Made by a program: the position numbers and the translations under genes. The notes below the pieces were generated by a model. It ran no database searches. It was not told the DNA's origin and saw only the letters and a list, made by a program, of their open reading frames with translations. Below are positions 21,515 to 30,234 of a stretch of DNA of 64,000 nt, piece after piece. The stretch lies in contig CAJQUW010014293.1 of NCBI GenBank assembly GCA_907163375.1, forward strand, positions 145,427 to 209,426. The letters run 5' to 3'. Each line of letters opens with the position of its first letter. Within the stretch, counting starts at the first letter, position 1. Source of the stretch: Prostheceraeus crozeri (Eukaryota > Platyhelminthes > Polycladida > Euryleptidae).

Positions 21515-21925
21515 TCAATTTTTCTTTATAGAAAGTTGAATGTGAATATCTGAAATCGCTTCAATCACTAGACTGCTGCCAAGATGGTTAAATGCGTTAA
21601 GACGTTCAGCAATTTTTATCATATGTCTTTTAAAAAATTCTTCGGGGTGATCTACCACTTCCATTGAATAAGAAGCAAAATGGAAAGAGCGACTTTCCAC
21701 CTCCTCCTTTCCAAAATGACTAAATTTAATTTTCGCAACTAATCGCGCCATGACAATGCTATCAGAGAATGTATTCATTAACTATAGAAATAGAGTGCTA
21801 GCATTATCGAACACTGCTTCGATGTCGGTCTCATCTTTATGAAAATTTATCACATAATCTTGAACAGCTCCTTTTAAACTTTGCCTATGAAAATGTAATG
21901 TTCCGCAGTGGTTTGAGAAAGACAT
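21515..21925 (-). pseudogene. Uncharacterised 136-residue protein, copy A
   Basis: Twin of 27550-27960. The C-terminal half, with FFKRHMIKIAERLNAFNHLG, is nearly identical. Broken in this copy. Confidence 0.5.
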
Positions 21926-22009
21926 GATCGCCGTTTATGTAACCCATCCATTGCATGAAAACAACTCTTCTCATAGTAACATTTATTGAATAACTGTAAC
22001 AAGCATGCA

Positions 22010-22540
22010 TTATAAATCAATGGTTTGAAACAGATAAAATAGATACAGCTGGTAACTATCATACAGCGAGCAATGATAATCATAAAGGACTTTGGCAGTG
22101 TTGAGGTAAGGAGGAAAGAAGCATTGGTTATGAACGTAGCTACTACAACGAACAGACAAAATAGGAACACACAAATCCTTAAAACGTTTCGTGACTTCAT
22201 GGTAGTGTGGATTCACTCTACTATCCCAAGGCGGGAGCAAAATATCATCAATGATTAGATTAGGAAATACTTTCCTCTCCTTACCAGGATTATTACAAAA
22301 GATGCGTATAACATTGAAAGCAGCTAACCATCGTTTAAAGTCAATAAGAAGAGCACTCTCACAAGAAAAGCCATAGTCTTGCAAATATTTCAGATTAAGT
22401 CCATGAATGTGTTTTCTCGCCCATTGATCAACATTGGGATCGCAGTTGGCATGTTGATGATAGACACTAACAATCTGATATGTCCAATTGTTCATAGCAA
22501 TAGCACTGCGTTCCTGTACAGGTTCACCCTCACAATCCAT
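22010..22540 (-). CDS. DEDDh exonuclease-like protein, copy A
   Basis: Whole 176-residue frame, about 97% identical to 26935-27465 and with the same motif set (DCEGEPVQE, KHIHGLNLKYL, HCSLYDSYQLYLFYL). Confidence 0.55.
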   Translation of the reverse strand: MDCEGEPVQERSAIAMNNWTYQIVSVYHQHANCDPNVDQWARKHIHGLNLKYLQDYGFSCESALLIDFKRWLAAFNVIRIFCNNPGKERKVFPNLIIDDILLPPWDSRVNPHYHEVTKRFKDLCVPILSVRCSSYVHNQCFFPPYLNTAKVLYDYHCSLYDSYQLYLFYLFQTIDL

Positions 22541-22592
22541 AAAAATGATGATAGAAGCCTAAAACGGAAATTTACCCATCTAAGGAAACGTT

Positions 22593-22799
22593 CTATAACA
22601 TATTACAAAATGAAGAATTACATCGATGCTTTTCACGACAAAATACACAAATGATATGATGGCAACGAAGAAGTAAAATGTATCTAATAAGACCACGTCA
22701 CACTCAAAGCACATAAGCGAATTGTCATAGGGTAGAGTTAGGAAAGGACTAGTAATTCTCCTTCTTTGATTTGCGTTTTGAGGCAGCATTCTTCTCCGA
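22593..22799 (-). pseudogene. Short RING-like protein, copy A
   Basis: Counterpart of 26682-26882 at the same place between the early-type gene and the exonuclease-like gene. Broken in this copy. Confidence 0.35.
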
Positions 22800-23467
22800 C
22801 TTGCGCTTCGTACCACTGCTGTTAAGGATTTGATCAATTATGTCATCCACGTTGGGTGGTTTTGGAATATATAGGATGGATTCCATATGCATGGAGAGCG
22901 AGGCTATTTTATCATCCTTGTGTCGACCATAATATAGCCCATTCACTTTGGAAAGGATATCCCAAGTAACTTCTCCGAGCTCGTCGCATGTGATGGGTGT
23001 TGAATGATCTCCTTCCTTCAATGTAATGTAAGGTAAGTGCACCAATGTGATACCGGTAGGCAAATTTGATTACCATCCCAAATCTTTCTATAGGGAGTAT
23101 CCTTGTCATCTCTCGCCTTCCACTCTTGAGCAAGAGGAGTAGGAATGTCCATATTAAATGTCAATAAATAATAAATAAATAAAATAAAGTCCCTCTCAAT
23201 AATATCAAGTTGGTGGCGAATGTACGGACTCACGGGGATCCGTATGTAGTCCCATACTGATTGTGCATTATCTTGACATCCGTGGAAGGGAGCATTCCCG
23301 TTTGGAGTGCTACGCTATGATCATCGTAACCTTGTAGCGAACCTTGTAACGTTTGACCGCCATTTTGTCCTACTAGTGCAGCAGATGGAGTAGATGCCTG
23401 AAAATGAAAAAGATTGTATTAAGTTTACGTTCAAGGGAGGAGAGGGAGGAAAGTAGCGACTTACCAT
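22749..23467 (-). pseudogene. Early-type gene with one-codon first exon, copy A
   Basis: Twin of 25948-26722. It keeps the ATG followed by GTAAGT and most of the protein (LSMHMESILYIPKPPNVDDI, basic tail). Broken, with a few breaks. Confidence 0.5.
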
Positions 23468-24139
23468 TATAGTTGGATAATAGAATAGGGAACTAGAGAG
23501 AGGAAATGTGCGTCCGTCACTCGTGTGATTCAATGATGGAATGATTCTCACTGTGGAAGGCTCGCTATTTATATAAAAATGCTTGATTCTCATTGGATGA
23601 TGATCCTCATTGGACAATAACATCAAGCTGATTCCAAATCTGGCCTCCGTTTACCAATCCGAGCCTTCGTTCGCCCGCTGGAGCTGTTTCTTGGGAAATT
23701 CTAACTCTGTCGTTTTTCGCCAATCTCCCAAATCTTAAATGGCGTCTCACATCTAAACGAAGACAGATATGAACAAGATTAAACGAGCTTTTAAACGAGC
23801 TATTGCACGACTTTCTACGATCACTAGAACCGAAATTGGAAGATCGGTGCCGGGGGGGGTCAGTGAAATTTGATGAAAAATGTTTTGGTGAAGGTCCCAG
23901 GTCGAAATTCCACACTTTGGAAAGTTTTCAAAATTTTACCCATACAAAGCCACTCTGACACTTAGGATTTTTTTCAGGTGAGCGAGCTCCGACCTAAAAT
24001 CTTGTAACAGCTCTAACTTTTGAACGGCTGGTCCGATTGACTCGCAACAAAAAATGTCATCGAGCAGTTTTGTCTCCTCTTTCAAACGAGTAGCTGTAAC
24101 ACAAAATCCGTCCACTAGAACCAAAGTTAGAAGATCGCT
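23468..24139. other. Promoter and inner subterminal repeats, Polinton A right side
   Basis: No gene. It holds the TATA box at 23568-23575 for the early-type gene, CCAAT-containing sequence near 23590-23620, a scrap of the type-1 subterminal repeat (about 23755-23830), a G-run, and the first part of a type-2 293-bp repeat unit. Confidence 0.55.
23568..23575 (-). promoter_or_regulatory. TATA box (TATATAAA) for the early-type gene, A
   Basis: Reads TATATAAA on the minus strand, about 100 bp before the ATG at 23467. Twin at 25848-25855. Confidence 0.65.
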
Positions 24140-24834
24140 GTCGGGGGAGGGGTCGGTGAAATTTGATGAAACAAACTTTGGTCAGGGTCCCAGGTCGAAA
24201 TGCCGAACTTTGGAAAATTTTCAAAATTTTGTCCATACAAAGCCACTCTGACACTTAGGATTTTTTTAGGTGAGCTCCGACCTAAAATCTTGTAACAGCT
24301 CTAACTTTTGAACGGCTGGTCCGATTGACTCGCAACAAAAAATGTCATCGAGCAGTTTTGTCTCCTCTTTCAAACGAGTAGCTGTAACACAAAATCTGTC
24401 CACTAGAACCAAAGTTAAAAGACCGCTGTCGGGGGGGGGTCGGTGAAATTTGATGAAAAATGTTTTGGTGAAGGTCCCAGGTCGAAATGACACACTTTGG
24501 AAAATTTTCAAAATTTTACCCATACAAAGTCACTCTAACACTTAGGATTTTTTCAGGTGAGCTACGACATTCCACCCTCCCAACCTGGCCGGCACACCAC
24601 GCCAACCTGGAGAGCGCAGCACATACCACCTCGCGCTACGTCGGCCGGCCAGAGGGGGGGACGTCAGACACGAAGCAACACGACGGCACACCACGACCGA
24701 CTCGGCTGACAGGAGGGGGGACGTCAGACTCGAAGCAACACGGCGGCTCACCACGACCGACTCGACTGACAAGGGGGGACATCAGCGACGGCAGCCATCT
24801 TGCGCTATCCAGAAGTGGAGTTTTACTTACTACT
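24140..24834. repeat. Polinton A right terminal inverted repeat
   Basis: Reverse-complement partner of 3062-3780, with the same order of terminus, G-run units and 293-bp unit. It ends CTTACTACT at 24834 against the AATGTG duplication. Confidence 0.85.
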
Positions 24835-24840
24835 AATGTG
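24835..24840. repeat. Target-site duplication of Polinton A, right copy (AATGTG)
   Basis: Exact match to 3056-3061. It directly follows the terminal CTTACTACT of Polinton A, so the boundaries of this insertion are known to the base. Confidence 0.9.
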
Positions 24841-25188
24841 CCCAAAAATACTGTCCATCAGTCGCTGAAACGTTGCACCAGCATTGCGCAATTCAAATTA
24901 TGAATAAAAGAATACGTAGCTACCAAAAGGAGTTATAATGCAGGTCTTATCAACATCTAAAGGATTAATTGGTACTTGAAAATATCCCTTTAGCAGGTTC
25001 AATTTTGAGAATACTTTCGCTCCTTTTAATGAAGCCATGATGTCTTGTTAGGGAGTTTATTAGGTAGGATAATGGGAGTGGATAATGGTCAGGAGTCGTG
25101 TTCAAGTTTAGTCTACGATAGTCGCCACAAGGTCGCCATGAACCATCGCCTTTCGGAACCATATGTAAAGGAGAGCTGCAAGGACTGC
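24835..25188 (-). mobile_element. Ty3/gypsy pol, upstream RT part
   Basis: Carries the start of the RT palm read right to left: [20 protein letters not shown], then [12 protein letters not shown] and a short stretch that continues at 3061 on the far side of Polinton A. This is the missing upstream neighbour of 1150-3061, so both are one element split by the insertion. On its right it stops abruptly at the Polinton B terminus. Fossil, broken, no LTR seen. Confidence 0.85.
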
Positions 25189-25390
25189 AGTAGTAAGAAA
25201 ACGGCGAACACTCGACCGGCGCCCCCCCCCTCTGGAACGACAGAGTGTCGTGGTCGGCCGCCGTAGTGCTTCGAGTCTGACTCCTCCCCCCTCTGGAACG
25301 ACAGTGTCGTGGTGTGCCGGCCAAGTGGGTCCGAAAGGTTCGCTGACGTCCCCCCCCTCTGAAACGACAGAGTGTCGTGGTGGACTTGGG
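25189..25390. repeat. Polinton B left terminus and GC-rich units
   Basis: AGTAGTAAG followed by AAAAC, then about three units combining a C-run with CTCTGGAACGACAGAGTGTC and TGGTCGGCCGCCGTAGTGC. These are reverse complements of the units at 49230-49330 near the right end. Confidence 0.65.
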
Positions 25391-25847
25391 CGACCGCCAT
25401 GATTTGTCTTGAGGCTATAGTGTGCGATGTTTTTCGTGCAATCTGCTGAATGTTGGGTTGAAAATGGGCTGTTTCGAGTGGAAGGAGTGCTCGGATGTGA
25501 AAACGGAGGCCAGATTCGAATTCAGCGTGAAATTCTGCATCGGTATGGTGAATTTGAACGCAATCGGAGAGAAACATTTTCTCTCCGAGAAAAAATAGCT
25601 CGTTTGAAAGCTAAGAGTGAGAAAAATTCACTGAAAGAATCGGCTTGTTCATATCTGTCTTCGTTTAGATGTGAGACACCATTTAAGATTTTGGGACATT
25701 GGCGAAAAACGACAGAGTTAGAATTTTGGACGTTTTCGGCTGTAGCTTCAAAACGAAGCATCGGAGAGCAAAACGGATTTCAGATTTGGAATCAGCTTGA
25801 TGTTATTGTCCAATGAGCATCATCATCCAATGAGAATCAAGCATTTC
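25391..25847. other. Inner subterminal region, Polinton B left side
   Basis: No gene recognised. It contains a diverged type-1 subterminal repeat (AGCTCGTTTGAAAGCTAAGA near 25598 and TCATATCTGTCTTCGTTTAG near 25650), then two CCAATGAG boxes at about 25811 and 25828 just ahead of the TATA box. Confidence 0.5.
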
Positions 25848-25855
25848 TATATAAA
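25848..25855 (+). promoter_or_regulatory. TATA box (TATATAAA) for the early-type gene, B
   Basis: TATATAAA, 92 bp before the ATG at 25948 and preceded by two CCAAT boxes 20-37 bp upstream. This is the only strong promoter I see ahead of the whole plus-strand gene series to 33522. Confidence 0.7.
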
Positions 25856-25947
25856 TAGCGAGCCTTCCACAGTGAGAATCATTCCATCGTTGAATCGCAC
25901 GAGTGACGGACGCACATTTTCTCTCTCTATTCTATTATCCAACTAAA

Positions 25948-26722
25948 ATGGTAAGTCGCTACTTTCCTCCCTCTCCTCCCTTGAACGTAAACTTAATACA
26001 ATCTTTTTCATTTTCAGGCATCTACTCCATCTGCTGCACTAGTAGGACAAAATGGCGATCAAACGTTACAAGGTTCGCTACGGTCAGATCATCTACAACT
26101 GAGGCCAGTGGAAGAAACAACCAAGGTACATAATCCTACACCGCTACAGCGTAAATTTAAACAAGTCTTGCGTTATGACGATCGTAGCGTAGTACTCCAA
26201 ACGGGAATGCTCCCTTCCACGGATGTCAAGATAATGCACAATCAGTATGGGGACTACATACTGATCCCCGTGAGTCCGAACATTCGCCGCCAACTGGATA
26301 TTATTGAGGAGTACGTGACATTAAATATGGACATTCCTACTTCTCTTGCTCAAGAGTGGAAGGCGAGAGATGACAAGGATGCTCCCTATAGAAAGATTTG
26401 GGATGGTAATCACATTTGCCTACCGGTATCACATTGGTGTAGTTATTATAAGAAGGATGGAGATCAATCAATACCCATCAGATGTGATGAGCTCGGAGAA
26501 GGTACTTGGGATATCCTTTTCAAAGTGAATGGGCTATATTATGATCGACACAAGGATGATAAAATAGCCTCGCTCTCCATGCATATGGAATCCATCCTAT
26601 ATATTCCAAAACCACCCAACGTGGATGACATAATTGATCAAATCCTTAACAGCAGTGGTACGAAGCGCAAGTCGGAGAAGAATGCTGCCTCAAAACGCAA
26701 ATCAAAGAAGGAGAATTACTAG
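25948..26722 (+). CDS. Early-type nuclear protein, one-codon first exon
   Basis: Family not recognised. The first exon is only ATG (25948-25950). An intron of 67 bp follows (25951-26017, GTAAGT to TTTTCAG). The second exon begins ASTPSAALVGQNGDQTLQGS and runs open to 26722. The protein (about 235 residues) has a central folded-looking region (DVKIMHNQYGDYILIPV, WKARDDKDAPYRKIWDG, GTWDILFKVNGLYY) and a basic C-terminus of repeated KRKS-type blocks that looks like a nuclear localisation signal. The exon layout mirrors polymerase B (one-codon exon, 67-bp intron), so the two may be co-regulated. Its end overlaps the next small frame. The coding frame looks whole in copy B. Confidence 0.6.
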
Positions 26723-26882
26723 TCCTTTCCTAACTCTACCCTATGACAATTCGCTTATGTGCTTTGAGTGTCGTAGACGTGGTCTTATTAGATACATTTT
26801 ACTTCTTCGTTGCCATCATATCATTTGTGTATTTTGTCGTGAAAAGCATCGATGTAATTCTTCATTTTGTAATATGTTATAG
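26682..26882 (+). CDS. Short RING-like protein
   Basis: A 66-residue frame overlapping the tail of the early-type gene. Its second half has a compact Cys/His pattern: CFEC, then LLRCHHIICVFC, then C and C in HRCNSSFC. This spacing (CxxC, x13, CHHxxCxxC, x5, C, x5, C) resembles a small RING or RING-like zinc site. The first ATG chosen is 26682; a later ATG near 26756 would give only the zinc part. A role as ubiquitin ligase is possible by analogy with viral RING proteins, but the pattern is short. Confidence 0.4.
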   Translation: MLPQNANQRRRITSPFLTLPYDNSLMCFECRRRGLIRYILLLRCHHIICVFCREKHRCNSSFCNML

Positions 26883-26934
26883 AACGTTTCCTTAGATGGG
26901 TAAATTTCCGTTTTAGGCTTCTATCATCATTTTT

Positions 26935-27465
26935 ATGGATTGTGAGGGTGAACCTGTACAGGAACGCAGTGCTATTGCTATGAACAATTGGACATATCAG
27001 ATTGTTAGTGTCTATCATCAACATGCCAACCGCGATCCCAATGTTGATCAATGGGGGAGAAAACACATTCATGGACTTAATCTGAAATATTTGCAAGACT
27101 ATGGCTTTTCTTGTGAGAGTGCTCTTCTTATTGACTTTAAACGATGGTTAGCTGCTTTCAATGTTATACGCATCTTTTGTAATAATCCTGGTAAGGAGAG
27201 GAAAGTATTTCCCAATCTAATCATTGATGATATTTTGCTCCCGCCTTGGGATAGTAGAGTGAATCAACACTACCATGAAGTCACGAAACGTTTTAAGGAT
27301 TTGTGTGTTCCTATTTTGTCTGTTCGTTGTAGTAGCTACGTTCATAACCAATGCTTCTTTCCTCCTTACCTCAACACTGCCAAAGTCCTGTATGGTTATC
27401 ATTGCTCGCTGTATGATAGTTACCAGCTGTATCTATTTTATCTGTTTCAAACCATTGATTTATAA
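26935..27465 (+). CDS. DEDDh exonuclease-like protein
   Basis: A whole 176-residue frame. Residues 2-4 give DxE in MDCEGEPVQE, matching the Exo I acidic pair of DnaQ/TREX-type 3'-5' exonucleases. Residues 42-54 (RKHIHGLNLKYLQ) match the IHGI/L segment typical of DnaQ. DFKRWLAAFNVIRIF (67-81) fits the helix and strand before Exo II. HCSLYDSYQLYLFYL (156-170) fits the Exo III pattern HxxxxD, with H156 and D161. No separate exonuclease is among the core Polinton genes as I know them, and the polymerase already carries its own Exo domain. A proofreading, end-processing or nucleic-acid-degrading role is inference. Confidence 0.55.
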   Translation: MDCEGEPVQERSAIAMNNWTYQIVSVYHQHANRDPNVDQWGRKHIHGLNLKYLQDYGFSCESALLIDFKRWLAAFNVIRIFCNNPGKERKVFPNLIIDDILLPPWDSRVNQHYHEVTKRFKDLCVPILSVRCSSYVHNQCFFPPYLNTAKVLYGYHCSLYDSYQLYLFYLFQTIDL

Positions 27466-27549
27466 TGCATGCTTGTTACAGTTATTCAATAAATGTTACT
27501 ATGAGAAGAGTTGTTTTCATGCAATGGATGGGTTACATAAACGGCGATC

Positions 27550-27960
27550 ATGTCTTTCTCAAACGACTGCGGAACATTACATTTTCATAGGCAAAGTTTA
27601 AAAGGAGCTGTTCAAGATTATGTGATAAATTTTCATAAAGATGAGACCGACATCGAAGCAGTGTTCGATGATGCTAGCACTCTATTTCAAGAGTTAATGA
27701 ATACATTCTCTGATAGCATTGTCATGGCGCGATTAGTTGCGAAAATTAAATTTAGTCATTTTGGAAAGGAAGAAGTGGAAAGTCGCTCTTTCCATTTTGC
27801 TTCTTATTCAATGGAAGTGGTAGATCACCCCGAAGAATTTTTTAAAAGACATATGATAAAAATTGCTGAACGTCTTAACGCATTTAACCATCATGGTAGC
27901 AGTCTAGTGATTGAAGCGATTTCAGATATTCACATTCAACTTTCTATAAAGAAAAATTGA
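27550..27960 (+). CDS. Uncharacterised 136-residue protein
   Basis: Family not recognised. Whole frame from ATG 27550. The middle is helical and acidic (DDASTLFQELMNTFSDSI), and the C-terminal half carries RHMIKIAERLNAFNHHGSSL followed by a beta-rich end, VIEAISDIHIQLSIKKN. The FN..GSSLVI..I..I.IQL pattern recalls a segment found at the N-terminus of proteins in other Polinton-type elements, where it reads RGSGWVL and similar, but I cannot assign a function. It stops 2 bp before the next start. Confidence 0.5.
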   Translation: MSFSNDCGTLHFHRQSLKGAVQDYVINFHKDETDIEAVFDDASTLFQELMNTFSDSIVMARLVAKIKFSHFGKEEVESRSFHFASYSMEVVDHPEEFFKRHMIKIAERLNAFNHHGSSLVIEAISDIHIQLSIKKN

Positions 27961-27962
27961 AA

Positions 27963-28286
27963 ATGCAGTGGTACTTGATTGTAGCACAACTGGTTTTCGA
28001 GCTATGTCTGCTCACTCTCGAAGTATATTCCTTCTGTACATGCGTCTATTATTTAGAAAAGGCTAGCAAATTCATATCTTCAAAAAGACTTGCTATAGAC
28101 ATCAGTAACGGTGAAACTATGTGTTGCGATGTATGTAAGCGACAGGATGGAAATGAAAAGCGCATCTTCAAGAGATGTAAGCATGCTTTTTGTCAACGCT
28201 GTTTCATACGTAATTGCATTCAACTTTGCAAATGTAACCACTGTGATATTGCTCATTTCGAGTGTCACTTATGTCGCAATAGTTAG
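27963..28286 (+). CDS. Membrane-anchored RING-type protein
   Basis: A 107-residue protein with a hydrophobic N-terminal segment (residues 3-19, YLIVAQLVFELCLLTLE), likely membrane spanning. From residue 54 there is a dense Cys/His cluster: C54 or C55, C58, C72, H74, C77, C80, C85, C89, C91, C94, C101, C104. The core CDVC, RCKHAFCQRC and CHLC is RING-like. Start chosen at ATG 27963, 2 bp after the previous stop. Viral membrane RING proteins often redirect host proteins for ubiquitination; that role here is inference. Looks whole in both copies. Confidence 0.55.
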   Translation: MQWYLIVAQLVFELCLLTLEVYSFCTCVYYLEKASKFISSKRLAIDISNGETMCCDVCKRQDGNEKRIFKRCKHAFCQRCFIRNCIQLCKCNHCDIAHFECHLCRNS

Positions 28287-28337
28287 TACCTATGCAAATG
28301 TGGTAAAGATAGGTTTTAGCAAAGACTAACACGGAAA

Positions 28338-28679
28338 ATGGCGAAACGTAAAAGTCAAAAGTTTTCTTCAGCCATTCAAGCTCTCCGACGAATGAAAGCA
28401 AATCAGCGATACAATGCTATACGACATGCTAACGATAAATTCATTCGTGAAATTATTTCTCATGTCAGAAAGTTGAGGACGAAGAAATTAGCGCCAAAAC
28501 AACGAAAGTTACTTAAGCAATATGCCACAAAATTGCGTTTTATCTCCAATCCTAAAGTCACCCTTCAAAGAAAGAGGAAAACTCTAACACAAAAGGGCGG
28601 TTTTCTTTCAGCAGTACTTCCAATGTTAGCTCCTGTCGTGGGCAACCTATTGGGTAATATCTTTGGCTCTAAGCGTTAA
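28338..28679 (+). CDS. Small basic protein with hydrophobic C-terminus
   Basis: A 113-residue protein. The first 85 residues are rich in K and R (MAKRKSQKFSSAIQALRRMK, KLAPKQRKLLKQYATKL). The last 24 residues switch to GGFLSAVLPMLAPVVGNLLG. This architecture, a basic body, a GG and an apolar glycine-rich tail, recurs in small Polinton and adenovirus-like virion or core proteins. The GG could be a processing site for the element's protease, though it does not match the strict adenain consensus. Lies 31 bp before the ATPase start. Confidence 0.55.
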   Translation: MAKRKSQKFSSAIQALRRMKANQRYNAIRHANDKFIREIISHVRKLRTKKLAPKQRKLLKQYATKLRFISNPKVTLQRKRKTLTQKGGFLSAVLPMLAPVVGNLLGNIFGSKR

Positions 28680-28710
28680 TTATGCAAATGTTGAATCTCA
28701 AAGTATTAAA

Positions 28711-29328
28711 ATGGATTTCAGACTTCAATGTGATAAAGTTCTGACTGTATCAGGTCCATCTCATGCAGGTAAAACTGTTTTCACGCTGAATTTATTGGAT
28801 AAAAGAAGGGAGTTGTTTAAGGAACCTATCAATCGAGTGATTTGGTGTTATGGTATTTATCAACCGTCGCTGTTTCAGGAATTGCAAAGTCGCAACTTTA
28901 TTCGACATGAAGGAATTGTTCCAGTGGATAAACTTCAGTCTAATGATGGTGTTGTATTGGATGATTTATTAAAAGAAAGTAAGAATTCAAAAGATGTTAC
29001 AGATATGTTCACTCGCGCAGCACATCATAAAAGGTGCTTTATCATCTATATCACACAAACTTTGTTTCCTGATGGAAAAGAAGCTCGTACACGAAACCTA
29101 AATACACACTATTATGCTATTTTCAAGAATCCGCGAGATAAAAGTCAATTTGAAATTTTAGCGCGACAAGTTGCACCCAGAGGATCAAAAGCCTTAATTG
29201 AAATTTTTCAAGCAGCTACTGAAAAACCATACGGTTACTTATTCATTGACTTTACGCAAGAGTGTCCGGAAGAATTTAGATTTCGAAGTGATATTTTGAA
29301 AACTCCCATGATTATCTACAAACTATGA
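28711..29328 (+). CDS. ATP: FtsK/HerA-type packaging ATPase
   Basis: Genome-packaging ATPase of the FtsK/HerA (A32-like) superfamily, 205 residues, typical for Polintons. Walker A is GPSHAGKT at residues 15-22, Walker B GVVLDDLL at about 80-87, and a sensor-like IIYITQTLF with a polar Gln sits after the next strand. ATG 28711 is preferred over an upstream non-ATG extension. The last bases overlap the next gene as ATGA. Looks whole and is nearly identical to copy A. Confidence 0.92.
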   Translation: MDFRLQCDKVLTVSGPSHAGKTVFTLNLLDKRRELFKEPINRVIWCYGIYQPSLFQELQSRNFIRHEGIVPVDKLQSNDGVVLDDLLKESKNSKDVTDMFTRAAHHKRCFIIYITQTLFPDGKEARTRNLNTHYYAIFKNPRDKSQFEILARQVAPRGSKALIEIFQAATEKPYGYLFIDFTQECPEEFRFRSDILKTPMIIYKL

Positions 29329-30017
29329 GTTCTTATTCTCGCATGATTGTTATTCCTCAGGATGAATATGTACAATTGACTGCCATGCAGCAAGTAAAGC
29401 AACCTCTTGCAAATCAAATGTATAGGAAAGAAATAGATTATCAGCAAAATGTTCACTTCAAAGATCCACATAGTGCTGTATTATTACAATCGGAAACTGT
29501 TGAGCAATTGAAAAACTTGAAGAATAAGATGCGTGACTCTGTATCGACTGCTACACATTTAGCATCTCGCGCACATGCCATATCTCTTTTCAACAGTATT
29601 GAACCCCATCTCAATGTAAATGATAGAGGAGAAATCATTACAGATGAAAATAAAGTGATTGATGCTTCACGTTATGAAGACTTGATTCAGTATGCGACAC
29701 GTAGAAAGCGCCGTCAGGGCTATGTTCCACCTGGTTGGTCATACTTTCTTAAACTATTGAAAAAACATAATGTACCAAAATTTGCTTTGAATAATGAGAC
29801 ATTGAAAGAACTTGATTCAACAGTGGCTACTGCTCCAATGCTTCAGGCGATGAAAATGCCAACAAATTGGTTTAAGACGTCACCTGCTACATCCCCTCCC
29901 ACACTCACTAAGCAAACAAGAGGAAGAACTCGACGTAGATCTACATCGCCACTAAAACTAGTAAAAGGAAAACGTAAAACAGCTCCTCCCAGGAAATACA
30001 TGTTCTCAGACTATTAA
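29325..30017 (+). CDS. Uncharacterised 230-residue Polinton protein
   Basis: Starts MSSYSRMIVIPQDEYVQLTA, an RMxVIPxxEYxxL opening I know from uncharacterised Polinton proteins next to the ATPase. The middle is helical, followed by KRRQGYVPPGWSYFLKLLKK. The C-terminus is Pro/Thr/Arg-rich and basic (TRGRTRRRST, KGKRKTAPPRKYMFSDY), suiting nucleic-acid contact. No enzymatic motif. The ATGA overlap with the ATPase suggests coupled expression. Looks whole. Confidence 0.6.
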   Translation: MSSYSRMIVIPQDEYVQLTAMQQVKQPLANQMYRKEIDYQQNVHFKDPHSAVLLQSETVEQLKNLKNKMRDSVSTATHLASRAHAISLFNSIEPHLNVNDRGEIITDENKVIDASRYEDLIQYATRRKRRQGYVPPGWSYFLKLLKKHNVPKFALNNETLKELDSTVATAPMLQAMKMPTNWFKTSPATSPPTLTKQTRGRTRRRSTSPLKLVKGKRKTAPPRKYMFSDY

Positions 30018-30018
30018 T

Positions 30019-30234
30019 ATGAAGCAGATGTGTTGCTTGCCATGTAATGAGCCGCCAGAGGTGAATGTCGTTGTCACTTGCACTTGCTGCGCCAGCTCTC
30101 ACAATGAAACCCCTAAGCAATGTGAACACGATCGCAAAACCGCTAAAGCTAAATGCTGCAGTTGTTGTAAATGTAGAAAGGCAAGAAAACAAAAAGATGA
30201 GAAGGAGGAAAAAGAGTCAGTCGTCATCGACTGA
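30019..30234 (+). CDS. Cysteine-rich small protein overlapping the integrase start
   Basis: A 71-residue frame starting one base after the preceding stop. It has 14 cysteines in three clusters (MCCLPC; CTCCASSH; KCCSCCKCRKARK), then a charged tail KQKDEKEEKESVVID. It overlaps the integrase reading frame by about 38 bp from the integrase ATG chosen here. The layout is identical in copy A. Cysteine spacing suggests metal binding. I know no family with this pattern, so no function is assigned; a by-product frame of the integrase leader is the alternative. Confidence 0.5.
   Translation: MKQMCCLPCNEPPEVNVVVTCTCCASSHNETPKQCEHDRKTAKAKCCSCCKCRKARKQKDEKEEKESVVID

Larger units (their letters stand above)
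3062..24834 (+). mobile_element. Polinton (Maverick) copy A, inserted in a gypsy RT
   Basis: A 21.8-kb Polinton with inverted ends beginning AGTAGTAAGTAAAACTCCAC and a perfect 6-bp duplication. Order from the left: TIR and subterminal repeats, coiled-coil gene, two small promoter-module genes, an opposing small gene, DNA polymerase B, then two late-type proteins (minus), two PC4-like genes and a TBP-like gene (plus), then protease, capsid, minor virion protein, integrase, cysteine-rich protein, 230-residue protein, ATPase, basic protein, membrane RING, a 136-residue protein, an exonuclease-like protein, a short RING and an early-type gene (all minus), then the right TIR. It is a fossil with roughly ten breaks. 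Many of its proteins differ from copy B at only 0-3% of positions, so it is young. Confidence 0.95.

Noticed and set aside
27275-27601. 108-codon hydrophobic frame inside the exonuclease-like gene
   Set aside because: It is a different-frame shadow. The exonuclease frame has recognisable motifs, and this one does not.
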